NCBI GenBank assembly: GCA_037042915.1
Contig: CM073202.1
Coordinates: 2,790,001-2,854,000 of the forward strand
Direction: 5' to 3'
DNA length: 64,000 bases
Origin: Auricularia sp. M13
Taxonomy: Eukaryota; Basidiomycota; Agaricomycetes; Auriculariales; Auriculariaceae
The notes under the pieces are model-generated. The model did not search any database. It was not told where the DNA came from and saw only the letters and a program-made list of their open reading frames with translations. A program made the translations under genes and the position numbers. Numbering within the stretch: the stretch's first letter is position 1; every line of letters begins with the position of its first letter. This document shows positions 35,590-48,148 of this stretch, piece after piece.

Positions 35590-36235
35590 TCACAGAATTT
35601 CATAATCCTGGACTTTGTATTCGCGGCCGCTAAGCGCGAACAGTGCGCCGCCCTACGGGGAACATGAGGGTCGCTCCTTGCGGGACGGATAACTTACCAA
35701 ATGCTCTCCTGTCCGCCCAGGAACACGCATGCCACCCAAAATGGCCACAGCGTGATACAGGGGCCTTCCGTCCTCTTCGTATCCACCTGGGACGGGGCGT
35801 TTTCCCCGCGGCAGGTACCCGTTCACCGCTCGGACAAATTCCATGCGCGACGCGTCGAAGGGCAGGAGCTCATACCGCCCGACGTGAGTGACCTCTAGGC
35901 CGTTCATCGATAGTCGACATGCGGGATTCTGCGACGGAACGATCTTGCACGGGTACGCGCCGTAACCGACGTACGCGGTGCCAAGATACGATGCCACATT
36001 ACCGCTGAAGAACTATGTGAGCTCCAGCATATACGAGCATGCTAAAAGCGTACACATCGAAGCACGGTGGTCGAAGAGCATATTGTTCGGCGGGGAATGG
36101 CATGGCTGGTGAAAGTGTAATCCGACGACCGTTGGCTGGAATAGCGGGAGCAGGCATCTCTAAGGGATTATATGAGAACTGATGAGGAGTAGAGGTGTAC
36201 TGAGGCCAGGTATGAGGTCTACGCCATGCAGCCAT
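35590..36235 (-). CDS. DM9 / DUF3421-domain protein, 185 aa
   Basis: DM9 proteins are small beta-rich, often lectin-like proteins. Three exons (36056-36235, 35698-36012, 35653 side 35590-35652) sum to 558 nt in frame. The first exon gives MAAWRRPHTWPQYTSTPHQF and a Pro-rich lead. The DM9 core follows: ASYLGTAYVGYGAYPCKIVP, GLEVTHVGRYELLPF, then the hallmark PVPGGYEEDGRPLYHAVAIL and ALFALSGREYKVQDYEIL at the C-terminus. There is no signal peptide. Family assignment is strong; the biological role in fungi is not established. Confidence 0.83.
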
Positions 36236-39001
36236 CTCGTTTTAAAGCTCGTTGTGGCAGGTCGAGGCTGACGCGCGAGTGGCTAGGATAGAGGAAGGGA
36301 ACTGCATCCGGCTTAGCCTTTGTGAGCATAAACTCTATCATGATCCTTACCACGTGCTGCATGTTTTTCTGCAATGAATTGCTTTGGCGGGCCCGATGCA
36401 CCGGAATCAGCGCGAAGTGGATCGGGCTGAATATGCCGCCCTGGGCCTGGGGAGAACGGACGAGCCGCGACAACGCGGACCATATCCTATGAATAAGAGT
36501 GAGTGAGTTTGTATCAAAGTGGTAGGTGCCATTGATGTCCTATAGTTGCCGCGAGAGGGACGGAAGACTGAATCTGAGCGGACTTCGGGCACAACCGTCC
36601 CCGGCCTTCAGCGCCTTCCCCGACCATCACCAAGTCGTGAGCTGGCGCAACGCCTCTAGCATGTTCCATCGCTTAGCGCTTCCTAATTTCTACGCATCTG
36701 TTATGCTACTGCTGTTCCCCGGGGACTCGGGTCAGCGCCTTGAACCTGACTCACACTGGGCCTTCAATACTCTATCGCGTTCTCGTCTCGGTAATCATGG
36801 GCTCGAATAATGCAGTACCTCTGAGCGTCCCATGCTCATACCAGTTGACCCTGTTGCTGCTTCATCTCGGTCGAACCACTGCAGCTGCCAATCGCACGTC
36901 GATACCAGTCGAAACAGGTGGCAGTGAATTCTTAATACGCCGCAAAGTGCCAAAGTACGGAGCAGATTCACGGCTTCTCGTGCCGTGCATCATGATTCTC
37001 GCCAGGGTGACCGAGTATGGTCCTCCGCTTGTCTTGAAGTTCGGGATCGAAATCTTTCGCTTGCGGCTTCACCAACTTCCGAATCACGGGCATTGTTGCT
37101 TCTCACGCTACGTACAGGATCTCATTTGCTCTCCATATCGTAAATCAGCCACCTTACAGCGCCATGGTCTTCGCATGCAGGGACCTTGTGCTTTACACAG
37201 GCTCCTTAACTTGACCATCATCTCTGGAGTCAAGATAATCTCTCATGGCTGGGTGCGCCTGAAACGAATGAAGTTGTTATACGCGGCCTCTCAAGGGACC
37301 TAGGTTCTACCTGGTGGATAGGGCTGGGGAATTACGCAATCATCATGCCTAAAGACTCAAACCGCGTCGTGTTGTCATCTCGCCATCTCCATGGAAGGAA
37401 CATGTCTTTCTGGAAATGCCGATCCGTCGACGAGCAGTTTTGCCGTCCGTATTAGGTCGGATGAGCGGGCGAGCGCGGATGAAACGACTGTGCGCCGCCA
37501 GAGGAAGCGTAGATCTGTTTCTCTACGAAAGGTGAGAGTCATACAGACCGCTGCCTCAAAGTCATTAACGCCTCACCCGTGCACACGGTTCCTGCGACGA
37601 AAGATCCAATCTGCACGGCGATGACACAATCCCTTGGTCAAGATATTCCACAGGTTTCGATCAGGTGTCCGTTGACCTCATCTGCTGGTGTGAGCGCTCT
37701 CCGCGGGGAAGCATTGACACCGGCGCCGCCCAAGTGCATACTTTCCGCTCCGTCAGTCTGCGTCCGCTTTTCAGGGATGCGATGATACTTTAATAGCCGA
37801 GTCCTGTGTGACCCGGATGGCCGGACACTCACAGGCAAACAGACTTTGGTCCGAAGGCCCGGTGGAATAGCATTTTCGCTGCAGGCACAATCTCGTGGGA
37901 TCGCATGAGTGAATAATGGTCCCTGGACCTGTTTTACCTTCTGGCGCCCGGGTGACTGACACTTCGACTACCAAAAGTTGACATCCCGAGGTTTGTCGGC
38001 AGGTAGAGTTCATTCATCCATAGTTCTGAGGCGCCCACAGGAGCAGGCTCCGCCTGTTTGCATGGAGAACATGATTATCTCGGCTCATACTCTGAAGGTG
38101 TTACTATTATGAGGAGCTGTGTATACGTGCGCCACGGAACAGCGGTCGTACAGCCCCGGCGTAAATTGCTCCCGGTGGCACCCTCGGACTGGCCGTGGGA
38201 GCTCCCACCGCGCTAAGGGCCAGGCAAATCTAACTCACACGCCGTATGGTAATACATGTGGAGTATTTTCCTACCATATAATGTTTATGTAGCACCTTTC
38301 CAGCACTCACTGCTTTGGCTCTCCGCGGCCGGGCTCAGCAGACGTCACCGACCGGCCACGTTTCTCGACGCCGACCGTCGCGCGTCTGTCCCAATTTATC
38401 AAAATGCTTGTCAGGTCTGTGAAATAATTGAACTTGACGAGGATATTCACCTCCGTATCAGCAGGAATGGCCAGGGCATGACGAATTTGCGAGGTGATAG
38501 GACCCTGAACTAGTGCTCATCGCGAGGAGAACCGCTTAAGCTCGGCCAACAGCCTGAGAATTATCCCACTCCGTGCGGATCAGCCGATCGTCTTGAGAAC
38601 CTCGCAAATGCGAGTCCTTCGTCAGCTTTCAGCTTCATCGGCGAGGGATGGTTCAGATATCATTGCCACCAGGTTGAACCTCTCCTGGAGCGCCAAGACA
38701 TCTCCGCCACCTCGTTTTCTGAAGAATGGTCTAATCTATTTCTTGAAGTCTCCGTCTCTGGCCATGGCCTAACCATGACCCGATAAATATGACTGATCGT
38801 CTGAGCCACGACATTGTTCCAAAAATTAAGAAAAGAATGAGAAACGTGGCCATTAGACTATTGATAGTATTTGTATTCCACGTACTGATTAGGTCTTGAA
38901 ATTTCGAGGGTCTCTGTAAAATATCGAGCGCCGATTTCGGGGATTGGCAGCACATGAATGATCCGGGCTCCGGCGCTTACCATTCTTTCGTCTGTACCGT
39001 C
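36236..39001. other. 2.8 kb stretch without a supported gene
   Basis: Contains the DM9 promoter at its left end and the COA6 promoter at its right end. The longest open frame (36740-37303, plus) has no domain, no good start context and biased composition, so I do not call it. Some stretches may be worn gene remnants. Confidence 0.4.
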
Positions 39002-39393
39002 ATGTGGTGGCCCTTCTCATCGTCGCAGTCGACCTCAGGACCCGCACCCCAGCCTGCAGGACCGTCTGAACCTGCCATCCCCAGGCGTGCACAGCGCGAA
39101 AAGTGCTGGGCCGCCAAGGACGCGTATTTCGGCTGCCTGGACGACGCGAGCGTGCTGGTGCCCGGCGACGAGGGCAAGGGCGTGGACTCGCCTTGTGCGC
39201 AGCTGCGCGCAGCATACGAGGTTGCATGTCAGAAGAGCTGGGTTCGCAGCCTGTTGTACTCATTCATTCCGGAAAATTCAAATGTCTGGAAACCCAGGTT
39301 CACTACTTTAACACGCGCCGCGTGCTCGCCGAAGAGCAGAAGGAAATCCTTGCGGCTCAGCGTGCGCAGGAGGCCGCTGCGCGGAGAAAATAA
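39002..39393 (+). CDS. COA6: Cytochrome c oxidase assembly factor 6 (COA6), 111 aa
   Basis: An intermembrane-space protein that helps copper delivery to the CuA site of complex IV. Two exons (39002-39241 and 39298-39393; 336 nt, phase 0). It starts MWWPFSSSQSTSG, and the core has the paired cysteine motifs CWAAKDAYFGC (Cx9C) and CAQLRAAYEVAC (Cx10C), the hallmark of the COX6B/COA6 fold. The exon junction restores KSWVHYFNTRRVLAEEQKE, and the protein ends in a charged helix (AQEAAARRK). Length fits the family. It is convergent with the TPR gene, 114 bp away. Confidence 0.9.
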
Positions 39394-39507
39394 GGCGCAT
39401 TTCGACAATCGTCAGCTTACAGACAGTGAGAGCAAACAGTGCAGCAGGAAACACGGAATAGTGTACACAGAGACGCAATAAACATAGCCCCATTCAAAGC
39501 TTCAAGG

Positions 39508-41216
39508 TCAGTCGACGCGGCGCACGCTGTAGCGCTCCCAGTCTGGACAGCTCAGCGTCTCAGACGGCCCTGGCGGCAGGCCGACGCTAGCAGGGTCCAC
39601 AGTCACGGGGAGGGCCACGAGGCGCAGGCGGCGAGTGTCCTCCGGAGAGACGTCCCATGGCACAGAAAGCACTATGGGCCCAGGGTCGTGGTTGTGCGCG
39701 TGGAACGCGGTCGAACATGACGGCTCGTCGTCACCGTGTAGCTCGGCCGACAGCTGCGCCAGCTCACGCAGCGCGTCTGCGTTGCCCGGCGACAGCTCGA
39801 GCACCGCGTGCAGGTCTGAAACAGTCTGTCAGTCCGTCTTGGATGGGGCGCACTGGACGCACCCTGGACGGCCTCGTCGCGCTTGTGCAGCATGCGCCGC
39901 GCCCGGGCTCGGCGCCAGAAGCCCTTGGACGAGCGGTGCTGCTCGAGCGCGGCGGTACATGCGACCTCCGCCTGCACCCACTGCGCTAGCTTGAGGTGCG
40001 CGGCGGCTAGGTTGAGCGAATAGTGCGGCAGCTCAGGCTCAATGTCGCGCGCGCGGAGGTAGTGCTCTATCGCGGTCTCGAAATTTGCGCGCTTAAACGC
40101 AGTGTTGCCCTGACGAGCGTCAGCGCGGGTTTGCACGGCGGCAGTTGCACTCACCAGCTCCTTCTGCTTTTCCGCGCGGAAATACCGCCACTCCATGAGC
40201 TCGCTGACGGTCAGGTCGAGCACGCTGTCGTCCGGCGGCTGCTCGTCCTCCTCCGGCGCGGCGCCAAAGTCTAAGCGGATGTCCCAGACGTCCTCCTCTG
40301 TCTGCGTGTTCCACCCGTGCACGCCGCTCCCGCGGCCGTCCCATTCGCGTTCTTTTCCCGGTCGCCGACCGGCCTCGTCGGCATCTTCGCGCACGGTGCG
40401 CTCGCAGACTTCGCCTAGATGGTCGGTCGAGCAGCCGCACTCGCACCATTTCGTCGTGAGCTTGTCGCGCAGGACAAGGCCGTAGCCGCGCACGTCGTAC
40501 TCGCGCGAGACCTGCCAAAGGGTCTCTGCGAGCCGCTCGTAGCCCAGTCTAACCTTGTCGCACCATGCGGCGTGCGCGCGCGTGCCTTGCCGTTCCGGAC
40601 ATAGATCCTCGAGTGAACGTGGCAGCCAGCGACCGCCACGCGTTATGCTGGCCAGGTGCGGTGGTTTGGTGAATGCGGAAGGCTGGGGGAGGTTGTCCAG
40701 CATCTTGAGATGCTGTCTGAGTGCCTTGTGGTGCGGAAGCAGCCTGGCACTGTGAAGGCCACGCGTGGGACAAATCGGGACGCCGCGTGCCACCGCAAAG
40801 TGTCGGAGCGCAGTATACGACCACAGTACAGATTTCGTCGCAACGCGTTCTCCAGCCTGGCGAAGGTCCATCGCAATAACCGATCGGAAGAAGTCGCGAA
40901 TGTCGTCGCTGTGAGCGTTGCGCGCAGCCCAGCCTGGCGAGCCCAGTAATATGAAATGTTGTAGCAGTCGTGGCAGCTCGCGCTCGCAGAGACGGTGTAT
41001 GTGTGTGCTGAAAAGCCGTGCAATGTCGAGCTCGAAGCGGCGCAACAGAATGCCTGCGATCGTGCGCTCTAGCCTAGGAACCGTGCACAGCGCCGGCGGA
41101 ATGCTGCCCAGTACTATTTCATCGGAATAACCTGCGCCAGACCCAGTCTTCCGGACGCGTTTCTTGGGCTTGCGTCGGGTGGGCGCGGTGGCGGGTGCCG
41201 CCTGTTTCGCGGGCAT
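39508..41216 (-). CDS. TPR-repeat protein, 538 aa
   Basis: Three exons (40155-41216, 39863-40109, 39508-39815) total 1617 nt. The 45-nt first intron is a multiple of three and stays open, so it could be mistaken for coding; its GTGAGT donor and CGTCAG acceptor, and the TPR helix it interrupts, argue for splicing. The start at 41216 gives MPAKQAAPATAPTRRKPKKR. Residues 40-350 show no known domain, but a cysteine cluster (KWCECGCSTDHLGEVC) may bind zinc. The C-terminal third holds TPR motifs: GNTAFKRANFETAIEHYLRA, PHYSLNLAAAHLKLAQW, and an ELSPGNADALRELAQL helix. It is likely a chaperone-type or scaffold partner; the function is not known. Confidence 0.8.
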
Positions 41217-41722
41217 GTAGCAGCGGGAGGTCGACAGTGTCACGTTGCATTCAACTCCGCGGGCGGCAATCTCATTTGACCAGTGCCGAAACAGTCCCGC
41301 CGGGCGCTTTTCGGGATTCCCTGACTTCCCCGATCCCCTCGCACATACCGTCGGCTGCAATGGAGCTGAGATAAAGCTAAAAATGTGATGGAGAAAAATA
41401 TGAACAATTCTCAATGCTTCAGACACACCTAGTTCTTGGGTGTACAACATACCTTTGTCCTAATTTTCACTCTCACCACAGGATTTTAGCATATCCCATG
41501 CAAGGTTCCCATTGGACTTTTCTCAGCTTGAGTCCAAAGCTGTAGCATCTTGTGGGAATCATGAAAAATCGATCAGGTCACACGTTGAATAGTGTATACT
41601 ATCCTCATGATCATGTATTTCTGTTCAACCCTTCACAAACCTACACATTCATGAAGTGTCCATATTTGTGCTGTAAAAAGGTTCAGACAACTCCGTCACT
41701 CCGGATGGCGCATTGTCCGAAG
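41217..41722. other. Short spacer between the TPR and formamidase genes
   Basis: About 500 bp containing the TPR promoter and the formamidase 3' flank; no gene seen. Confidence 0.45.
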
Positions 41723-44072
41723 TCATGCTTCACCAGCCCCTCTGGTTTGGGGAGAATGTCCTGGGCCAAGCTCAGTGTATCTCAGGAAATAAGGCTTTAC
41801 TATACACACATGCTGAAAAATGCCAAGAGGGAGCGCAAGGGTGACACATGCATTGGGCGAATCCTGTGAGATTGATTTCAGGTTCAGTGTCTACCGTAAT
41901 GGCATTCTAAAGATACTCACAACAATTGCACCAACATGACTTTCCACAGGCGCAGCTGAGAGAAGGATGTACGCTTGCTCGCGGGCTGAAAATGGTGATC
42001 AGCTCAGCAAGGAATGTATTCAGCACATACTGTATCCTAGCTGCTCGGGATGCGGCATTCAGCAAAGCAGACTCCGGGGAAAGGGAGAGCAAGCAGACCT
42101 TCTGCAAGTACGCCATTGCGTTGAGCGCAGCTTGCTTGTATGCAACGGTGCTAACAACAGTATTTATCAGCACAAATCAACGAGGTTAAAGATCAAACGG
42201 ACGCATCCATGTTGTACTGCTTGCCATCTCCATCTGCCGGGATATCAGGATGCGTAAAATTTGCGTTCCTCGCAACTCACGGTAATCGACTGAGATACCC
42301 TCGAAGATAAGCTTGGCCGAATATTGCGGGTCAATTGGAGAGGGCTGTAGGCATTGGGTGGCGACTCAAACACAATTCACTGCCAGGGGCGTACGAGGAA
42401 GATGGGCTGCTTCATGGCAAACTTTTCGATGCCGCCTTTGATCACGCTCGTGTTGAACGTCACCACTCCGGCCTGCAGAAGGTGAGACAAGATATCGCGA
42501 CTTTGCTGTACACACCATTTCGATGGCACCGCAGAACGAGAGCTGCGCAGAGCACGATTAGCTAGAGAACACTGACATGCGTTTGCGTCAGGCTCACCTC
42601 GCCCTGCCAATGCAGTATTCTAATGTTGAGTATGACAGCCCCAGGAGCGAGCGCATGGCACTCACATCGCCCTGCGAAAAGTGCAAATCCCCCACGGACA
42701 GGTTCGCCCCCTTGACGAAGACAGGGAAGTAGCATCTAGACCCGCGGCTGAGGTTCTTGATCTAGAAGTGTGTATCGCGCGCCCCTTCAGGCTCCCACAC
42801 ATCTAAAGCGAAGGGCCCCGAAACGTACATCGCAGTTGCCACCATGCTCGCGACCCGGAATCGTCCTGGCGCCCTCGTCCGCGATCTTCTTGCGCAAGGC
42901 ATCGTCGATGTCCTGACCGACGTAGGCGCCGTTAGGCTCCGGCGGGAACGCCACGGCTGGCATCGCGCCGGGGTGCTCAGCGATGAGAGCGCCCTCACGC
43001 GCGTTCCATGTTGCCAGCAGCTCTGCGGACGGCGCTGTTCCGCTGTCGGAGGGTTCGCATGAGGCATGTGGACTCGTCACGGGGGAACGTACATAAGACC
43101 CGGGTGGGAAACTCCCGCGAAGCGGACGCCCGGTACGTGGCGACTTGTAGCGTAGATCCCTGCAGTCTCGTCAAGTCCAGCCACTCGCACATCATCCGGA
43201 CACGAAAGACCTTCAAAGTCCCAAATGGCCTTGCATGCACGGCTCTGGAATTCCTTGGCTGGATGGCAGGTTTTAGAAGCGCAGAAGGTTCAAAGGATGG
43301 AGACATGCCGAATAGTCCACCACCGTTTGTGAGCTCGAAAATACCCGTATAGCCCCATTGCATGTCGTCGAATGGGCGGACTGTATTGTATCGTGTGAAA
43401 TCATCACAGAGGCAGATGTCATTGCAATGGTAAACGCACCGTCGAGGATGTCCACCACCAATACGTCGCCGGGTTCCGCTCCTTCGACCGCGATTGGACC
43501 AGAAAGATTGTGCACTTTAGTTAGGTCGACGTCGCGAATGTCGTCGCTGAAGTCATTGTTGCCGATTTGCGCCCCAGTCCAGTCTGCACGCAAGTTGAGG
43601 TTTCTCGGCACCACGCAGCCGTGCGAAGCCGCTCACCGACGCATTCAATCTTGAAAACCTGCCGACGAAACCTGTGAGTACCGTTTACACGAGCACGGTA
43701 AATTCTCAAACCTCTCCCGGCTTCACTGTGGCGACCGGGGGGATGTCCGGGCTTTAGTTATCAGTTTCTTTAGTATTCACGCTGGGAGACGATCTTGGAG
43801 GCACTCACTGCCAGCGATTATGCAAGCCCTGCATTGCCCAAATTAGCAACTCTCCGGCCGGCTCTGTACCGTACCTTCTGGCCCTCAGCTGGCCTATGGT
43901 GAGGCACGGCACGGTCAATCGCGTGCTCGCGCGGCATTAGATACAAAACCACGCGACGCACTTGAAGGGATCAACCTTCGAAGGTCAGCGCCAACAATCT
44001 ATCAGGGCGCGCGTCTGTCGCAAGCACACTCACTTTGACCAGCGTTGGGTGCGCAGCGGGTTTCGTGTCCAT
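41723..44072 (-). CDS. Formamidase (acetamidase/formamidase family, FmdA/AmdA)
   Basis: Hydrolyses formamide to formate and ammonia, supplying nitrogen. Many small exons splice in frame: start MDTKPAAHPTLVK (44072), then VDPFKPAEGQK, GLHNRWHPDIPPVATVKPGE, VFKIECVDWTGAQIGNNDFS, RDVDLTKVHNLSGPIAVEG, VRPFDDMQWGYTGIFEL, TAPSAELLATWNAREGALI, AYVGQDIDDALRKKIADEGA, TIPGREHGGNCDV, a conserved exon near 42.66-42.76 kb, VIKGGIEKFAMKQPIFL, VAYKQAALNAMAYLQKV and REQAYILLSAAPVESHVGAI. These match the fungal family along its length. The last exon begins DSPNACVTLALPLGIFQ as expected but then runs on about 30 residues with an unusual tail before the stop at 41723, so the C-terminus is altered or mis-spliced in my model. 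Confidence 0.87.
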
Positions 44073-46032
44073 CGAGAGAGTCAGAGATAGTGAGCCTGCA
44101 GATAGGCGGAGCTCGGTCTCTGCTATAGGTGCCACTGAGATTATATGCCTCGGCCCGGAAGGACGGCCTGTCAGGGAGATTGACCTGGTGCACATGCCAC
44201 ATGAGGCGAAAGGCGCTCACCGCCGAAGAGTTGTTTGACAGTTATGCAAAAGCCCCCTATCACTCCGGCAGAATGCGCGCGTTTTTGGGCCGTATAGATT
44301 TTCCCACGAACATGACTGAAAGTGAGCGCGGCAACTGGGGCTTGCGGCGTGTTTACGCGTTCACGAGAGATAGACAGCTGTGTGCAATGAGTGGTAAGGC
44401 CAACGAGTAGCGGGCCGCCGTGTATCGAGAGCACGGGAAGACTTGCTGTGAGAAACTGTGGCCACAAAGTTTCATTTGGGATCGGCAATGCAAGAACAAG
44501 CTCGGACAACAGCAATCGTGGGCAGCAAATGTGACACTAACGAGCGCTCAACCGTCTGACCTTCGCTCTGCCTCCAGCGTTGCTCGAGTATGTCGTAGTG
44601 TCTATACAAGCCTGGGGTTGTGCAGCAGAACACGTGTCAGGATGCGGACAGCTCCTGACTCGTGCTATGCTGCACAGCCGCCATGCATGCAAGACTCGGA
44701 GTAGCGTACGTTCAGACGACGCGTAAGGCATGCTCGCCCGGTGAACGCATCGACGGCGACGTGGAGGTTCGGGTTCAGGAGAAGATGATGCCGGGAACAG
44801 CCAGACACAGCAACTGAGGCTTTTATACTCTCCACCCTATTCCCACGGTTCGCCCGCCGGCAGCCCATGAAGGAAAGATGAGGGAAATGTTCCGTGTGCA
44901 CCTGGCCGAAACCTCGAGGCGATGACAAAAATCAGCGCTGATGATGCGCAGCAAATCTCTGGCGCTCCAAGTCCGTTGAAGCTGACGCTTTGAAGGCCCG
45001 CGCAGTGCAATCTTGTCGACCACGTCTTCGACAGCTGGTAAGGTATGCCATATGGGTCTCTGCGCCAGGCGTCAGCTCGTTCCCTGTGACCCAGAGGACG
45101 ATGCGCCCAAAACGCCACGATGACTTCCCATGGCTTCCATCGCCGCCCATAACAATGCCTCCCTTCTTTTCATTCACCACCGTCTTCCCAATATTTCCAC
45201 GGAGAAGACTCATGTAGGCCGGCTTCTGGTGCGCGTGAGACGACCGGGTGGTCGCAGAACTTGCGCTTGCGTCATGTTCGTCGGCTTGCTTAGATTTGAG
45301 CATGGAGATATCCGTGTAACAAATCGCCTGGAGCGGTTGTTCAATATACCGACGCCCATGCTTGAGCAAGATGTGCTACGTTAGCACATTACTCGAAAAG
45401 ACAATGCTGTACAGAGCGCTTCCCGGGCCTTTGGAGGACTCTTGCGGCGTTCTAAGACAACGCGTAGCAAATCACGTCCTAGTAAGTGTTATAGAGCGTG
45501 GGCTCGAGCAGTTCTAACAGAGTGAGTTGGCGGACTTTGAAGCGTGTTTGACCTGTTCCTTCCGTCCACGGCCATCCAGAGTCGACGCTTGCGCCTTCAG
45601 TCTAAACAATTTATACTTTCATGCTGCCCAGGGCTTTTCCTACTCGCGTCCTCTATGCTCCCATAACGCTCTTCTGTGATTACCTGTCGTCTTGGCCCGA
45701 AATCTGTTCGCAGTGTTCGCGGGGTATTTCCGTTATTTTAACCTGCTAAGTAACGCGCAATATTCCATGCGGCCCCGTACGCCTGTTGTGCTCTAAATCT
45801 AACGGCTGCCTGAGCGAGCGCCCCTCCAGGGAGTCCGGAATGTCGCCTGACGCGGACCGACCTTGATTCTGCCTGATTCCAGCGCAGTTCCTGTGCACAG
45901 TGGGACCCGGCTTTCACTTCTTTCAGACAATGGCCGGCGCATCATGTCAAACAACTCTTCTGCACGGTAATCCGGCCCACGCCACAACGTCTGGTTATCG
46001 GTAAAGGAGCCGCCAACAAAGGGCCTCTTATC
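44073..46032. other. Intergenic region upstream of formamidase and the transporter
   Basis: Nearly 2 kb between divergent genes; holds both promoters and one doubtful minus-strand gene at 44823-45369. Confidence 0.45.
44823..45369 (-). CDS. Doubtful small orphan gene
   Basis: One reverse-strand segment reads MSLLRGNIGKTVVNEKKGG then RFGRIVLWVTGNELTPGAET. A splice near 45035 could join it to a frame reading VEDVVDKIALRGPSKRQLQR. The composition is protein-like, but no family is recognised and the splice is only plausible. It could equally be a remnant. Confidence 0.2.
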
Positions 46033-47950
46033 ATGTCCTTGTACGTCGACCCCAATGGTCGAATGTCCTTTCTGCCTTCTGTAGAAAAGGACAAAGCGCA
46101 GGATGTGACGGAGCATGGCCAACCTGCAGACGTCTTTGGTGACGAGGATGGGCACGAGGTGAGTAGTCTTGTTACAGCAATATCTCACGATATTGATGGT
46201 AACCCCTCAAGATTCACTACAAGACTCTCAGTTGGCAGGTACCACAAGCCTGGCCACGTCCGCGAGCTTATCTCATTGCGCTCACAGTTCGTCGCGCTGC
46301 TTATGATAGCAGAGATCGTGAGCAACGGGATGCTGTCACTCCCCAGCGCGCTTGCGGTAGTCGGTGAGCCGTGCGCGATCACCCTAAATCCAATACGCAT
46401 GCTGAGTGTCTCTTTCGGGGTGATTGCCCTCTGCGACCGATAGGCATCGTTCCGGGTGTAATCCTCATTGTCTTCCTCGGCGTCTTCGCCCTCTTCACTG
46501 CCAAGCTACTCGTTGACTTCAAACTGAACCATCCGGAGGTCCACAACATGGGTATGAAAGGACAAATAAATGCCGCAACCGCCCCTCTCATCCATTTCAC
46601 GGTAGGTGACGCAGGATATATCATATTCGGACGCGTAGGGCGCGAGATTCTCTCCATGGGGACCGTGCTTTTCTCCATCGCGGCGACGGTCCGTAACATA
46701 CTCGTATTCATGCCACTTTCATATTTACATAGCTTTAGGGCTCGCAGCTTCTTTCCGGGAAGCAAGCATTGCAAGTTCTTTCGGAGAATGGCCTCTGCGC
46801 TATCTCGCTTATTGCCATATTCGCCGCCGCGACATTCCTGCTCGCGCTCCCACGGACGTTGCACGGTCTTCGTTGGCTCAGTCTTTTTAGCGCAATGCTC
46901 ATCCTCATCGCGGGAGTAGTCAACATGGTCGGGGCGGGCGTTCAGCCCGTCCCTGGCAGACAGGTCGATGCTGTTTTGTCCCCAAATTTCTTCGACGCGT
47001 TCGTGGCTATAACAAATCCAGTGAGTGTAATGCTTTGAACTATAGACGTCCGCTAACCTGTCACCAGGTCTTCGCATACGCCGGACATTTCATGTAGTGT
47101 CATGCTACACGTATGGAGTTCAATCGCTAATACCGACATTTTCAGGTTCTTTATTCTCATATCGGAAATGCGCCACCCGCAAGATGCTATGAAGGTTCTC
47201 ATTTATTGTCTGGTTCGAGACTATCTCTCTTATATATTTTTCTGCATGGCCGACAGGCCGCCTGGACTCTCCAAACATTCGCCACGGCATTCTACGTCCT
47301 CTTCAGCGTCGTAGTCTACGTTTACATCGGCTCCACTGTCGCGTCTCCAACGCCTTTCTCCCTGACACCTAAGTGGTCAAAAGCCGTCTTCGGCATCGCG
47401 CTCAGCAATTTTCTCCTTGCCGGATCACTGTACGTCCACACCGCCGCCAAACTTGTATTCGTGCGTTTCTTCCGGCATTCTCGGCATATTCACAATCATA
47501 CATTACTGGGATGGGCGGTGTGGACCTCTCTAGTCGCAGTCTCTGTGGGCGTGGCCTTCGTGTTCAGCGTCTCCGTGCCCATTTTTTCGTACGCCTATAT
47601 CGAGTCCGCGAAGAATGTTCACTCATTCAGACCAACAGATACCTCATCGGTATCACGGCCGCTCTCTTCGCCTCCTGGTACACGTACGGACTCGCCGGGT
47701 TCTTCTGGATCCATGACGCCTACCACCAGCAACAAACTGGGGGATTTGACGTATTACGGCGGCGGTGGGGAATGACGCTGGTTAGCGTGCTCACCATCAT
47801 CGCTGGGGCTTTCATATGTGTCGCCGGAACATACGTCTCGATCAAGGTGAGAGAGCCTGCGCAGCCGTCGGACCATTTACTCATGTACTGCAAAAGCTCA
47901 TTATCGATGCCTACGCGGCTGGAATCGTTGGAGAACCTTTCACTTGCTAA
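46033..47950 (+). CDS. Amino acid transporter, AAAP family (Aa_trans)
   Basis: A proton-coupled permease with about eleven membrane helices. First exons: 46033-46158 (start MSLYVDPNGRMSFLPSVEKD), a 27-nt exon 46212-46238 (IHYKTLSWQ), and 46288-46363 (FVALLMIAEIVSNGMLSLPS). The next, from 46444, gives GIVPGVILIVFLGVFALFTA and FKLNHPEVHNMGDAGYIIFG. Later exons carry the family motifs LLSGKQALQVLSENGLCAIS, NFFDAFVAITNP, VFAYAGHFM, FFILISEMRHPQDAMK and WTLQTFATAFYVLFSVVVYV. The last exon adds IIDAYAAGIVGEPFTC, with the stop at 47948-47950. All frames I checked close. The soluble N-terminus before the first helix is short and charged. Substrate preference (neutral or aromatic amino acids are usual) cannot be decided. 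Confidence 0.87.
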
Positions 47951-48148
47951 CATTCTTCGCCATTGTGCGGAGCTATCTATGAAATCGTGCATGCGGCCGA
48001 GGTATCAAGCTTGTGGAAGCTGGTGGAGGAGTAGGATCCTGTGGGCGTCGATATTATTGCGGTAATTTCAAATTACAAGAGTATATCTAGACTATTAGAC
48101 ACAACGATTTGCAGATCAATGCTACAGTAATAGAGACAGGCCGAATCA

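Noticed and set aside
36740-37303. 187-codon plus-strand open frame
   Set aside because: No recognisable domain, poor start context and no neighbouring splice partner; treated as chance.
40110-40154. Reading the first TPR-gene intron as coding
   Set aside because: The 45-nt segment is in frame but has GTGAGT and CGTCAG borders and interrupts a TPR helix, so splicing is the better reading.
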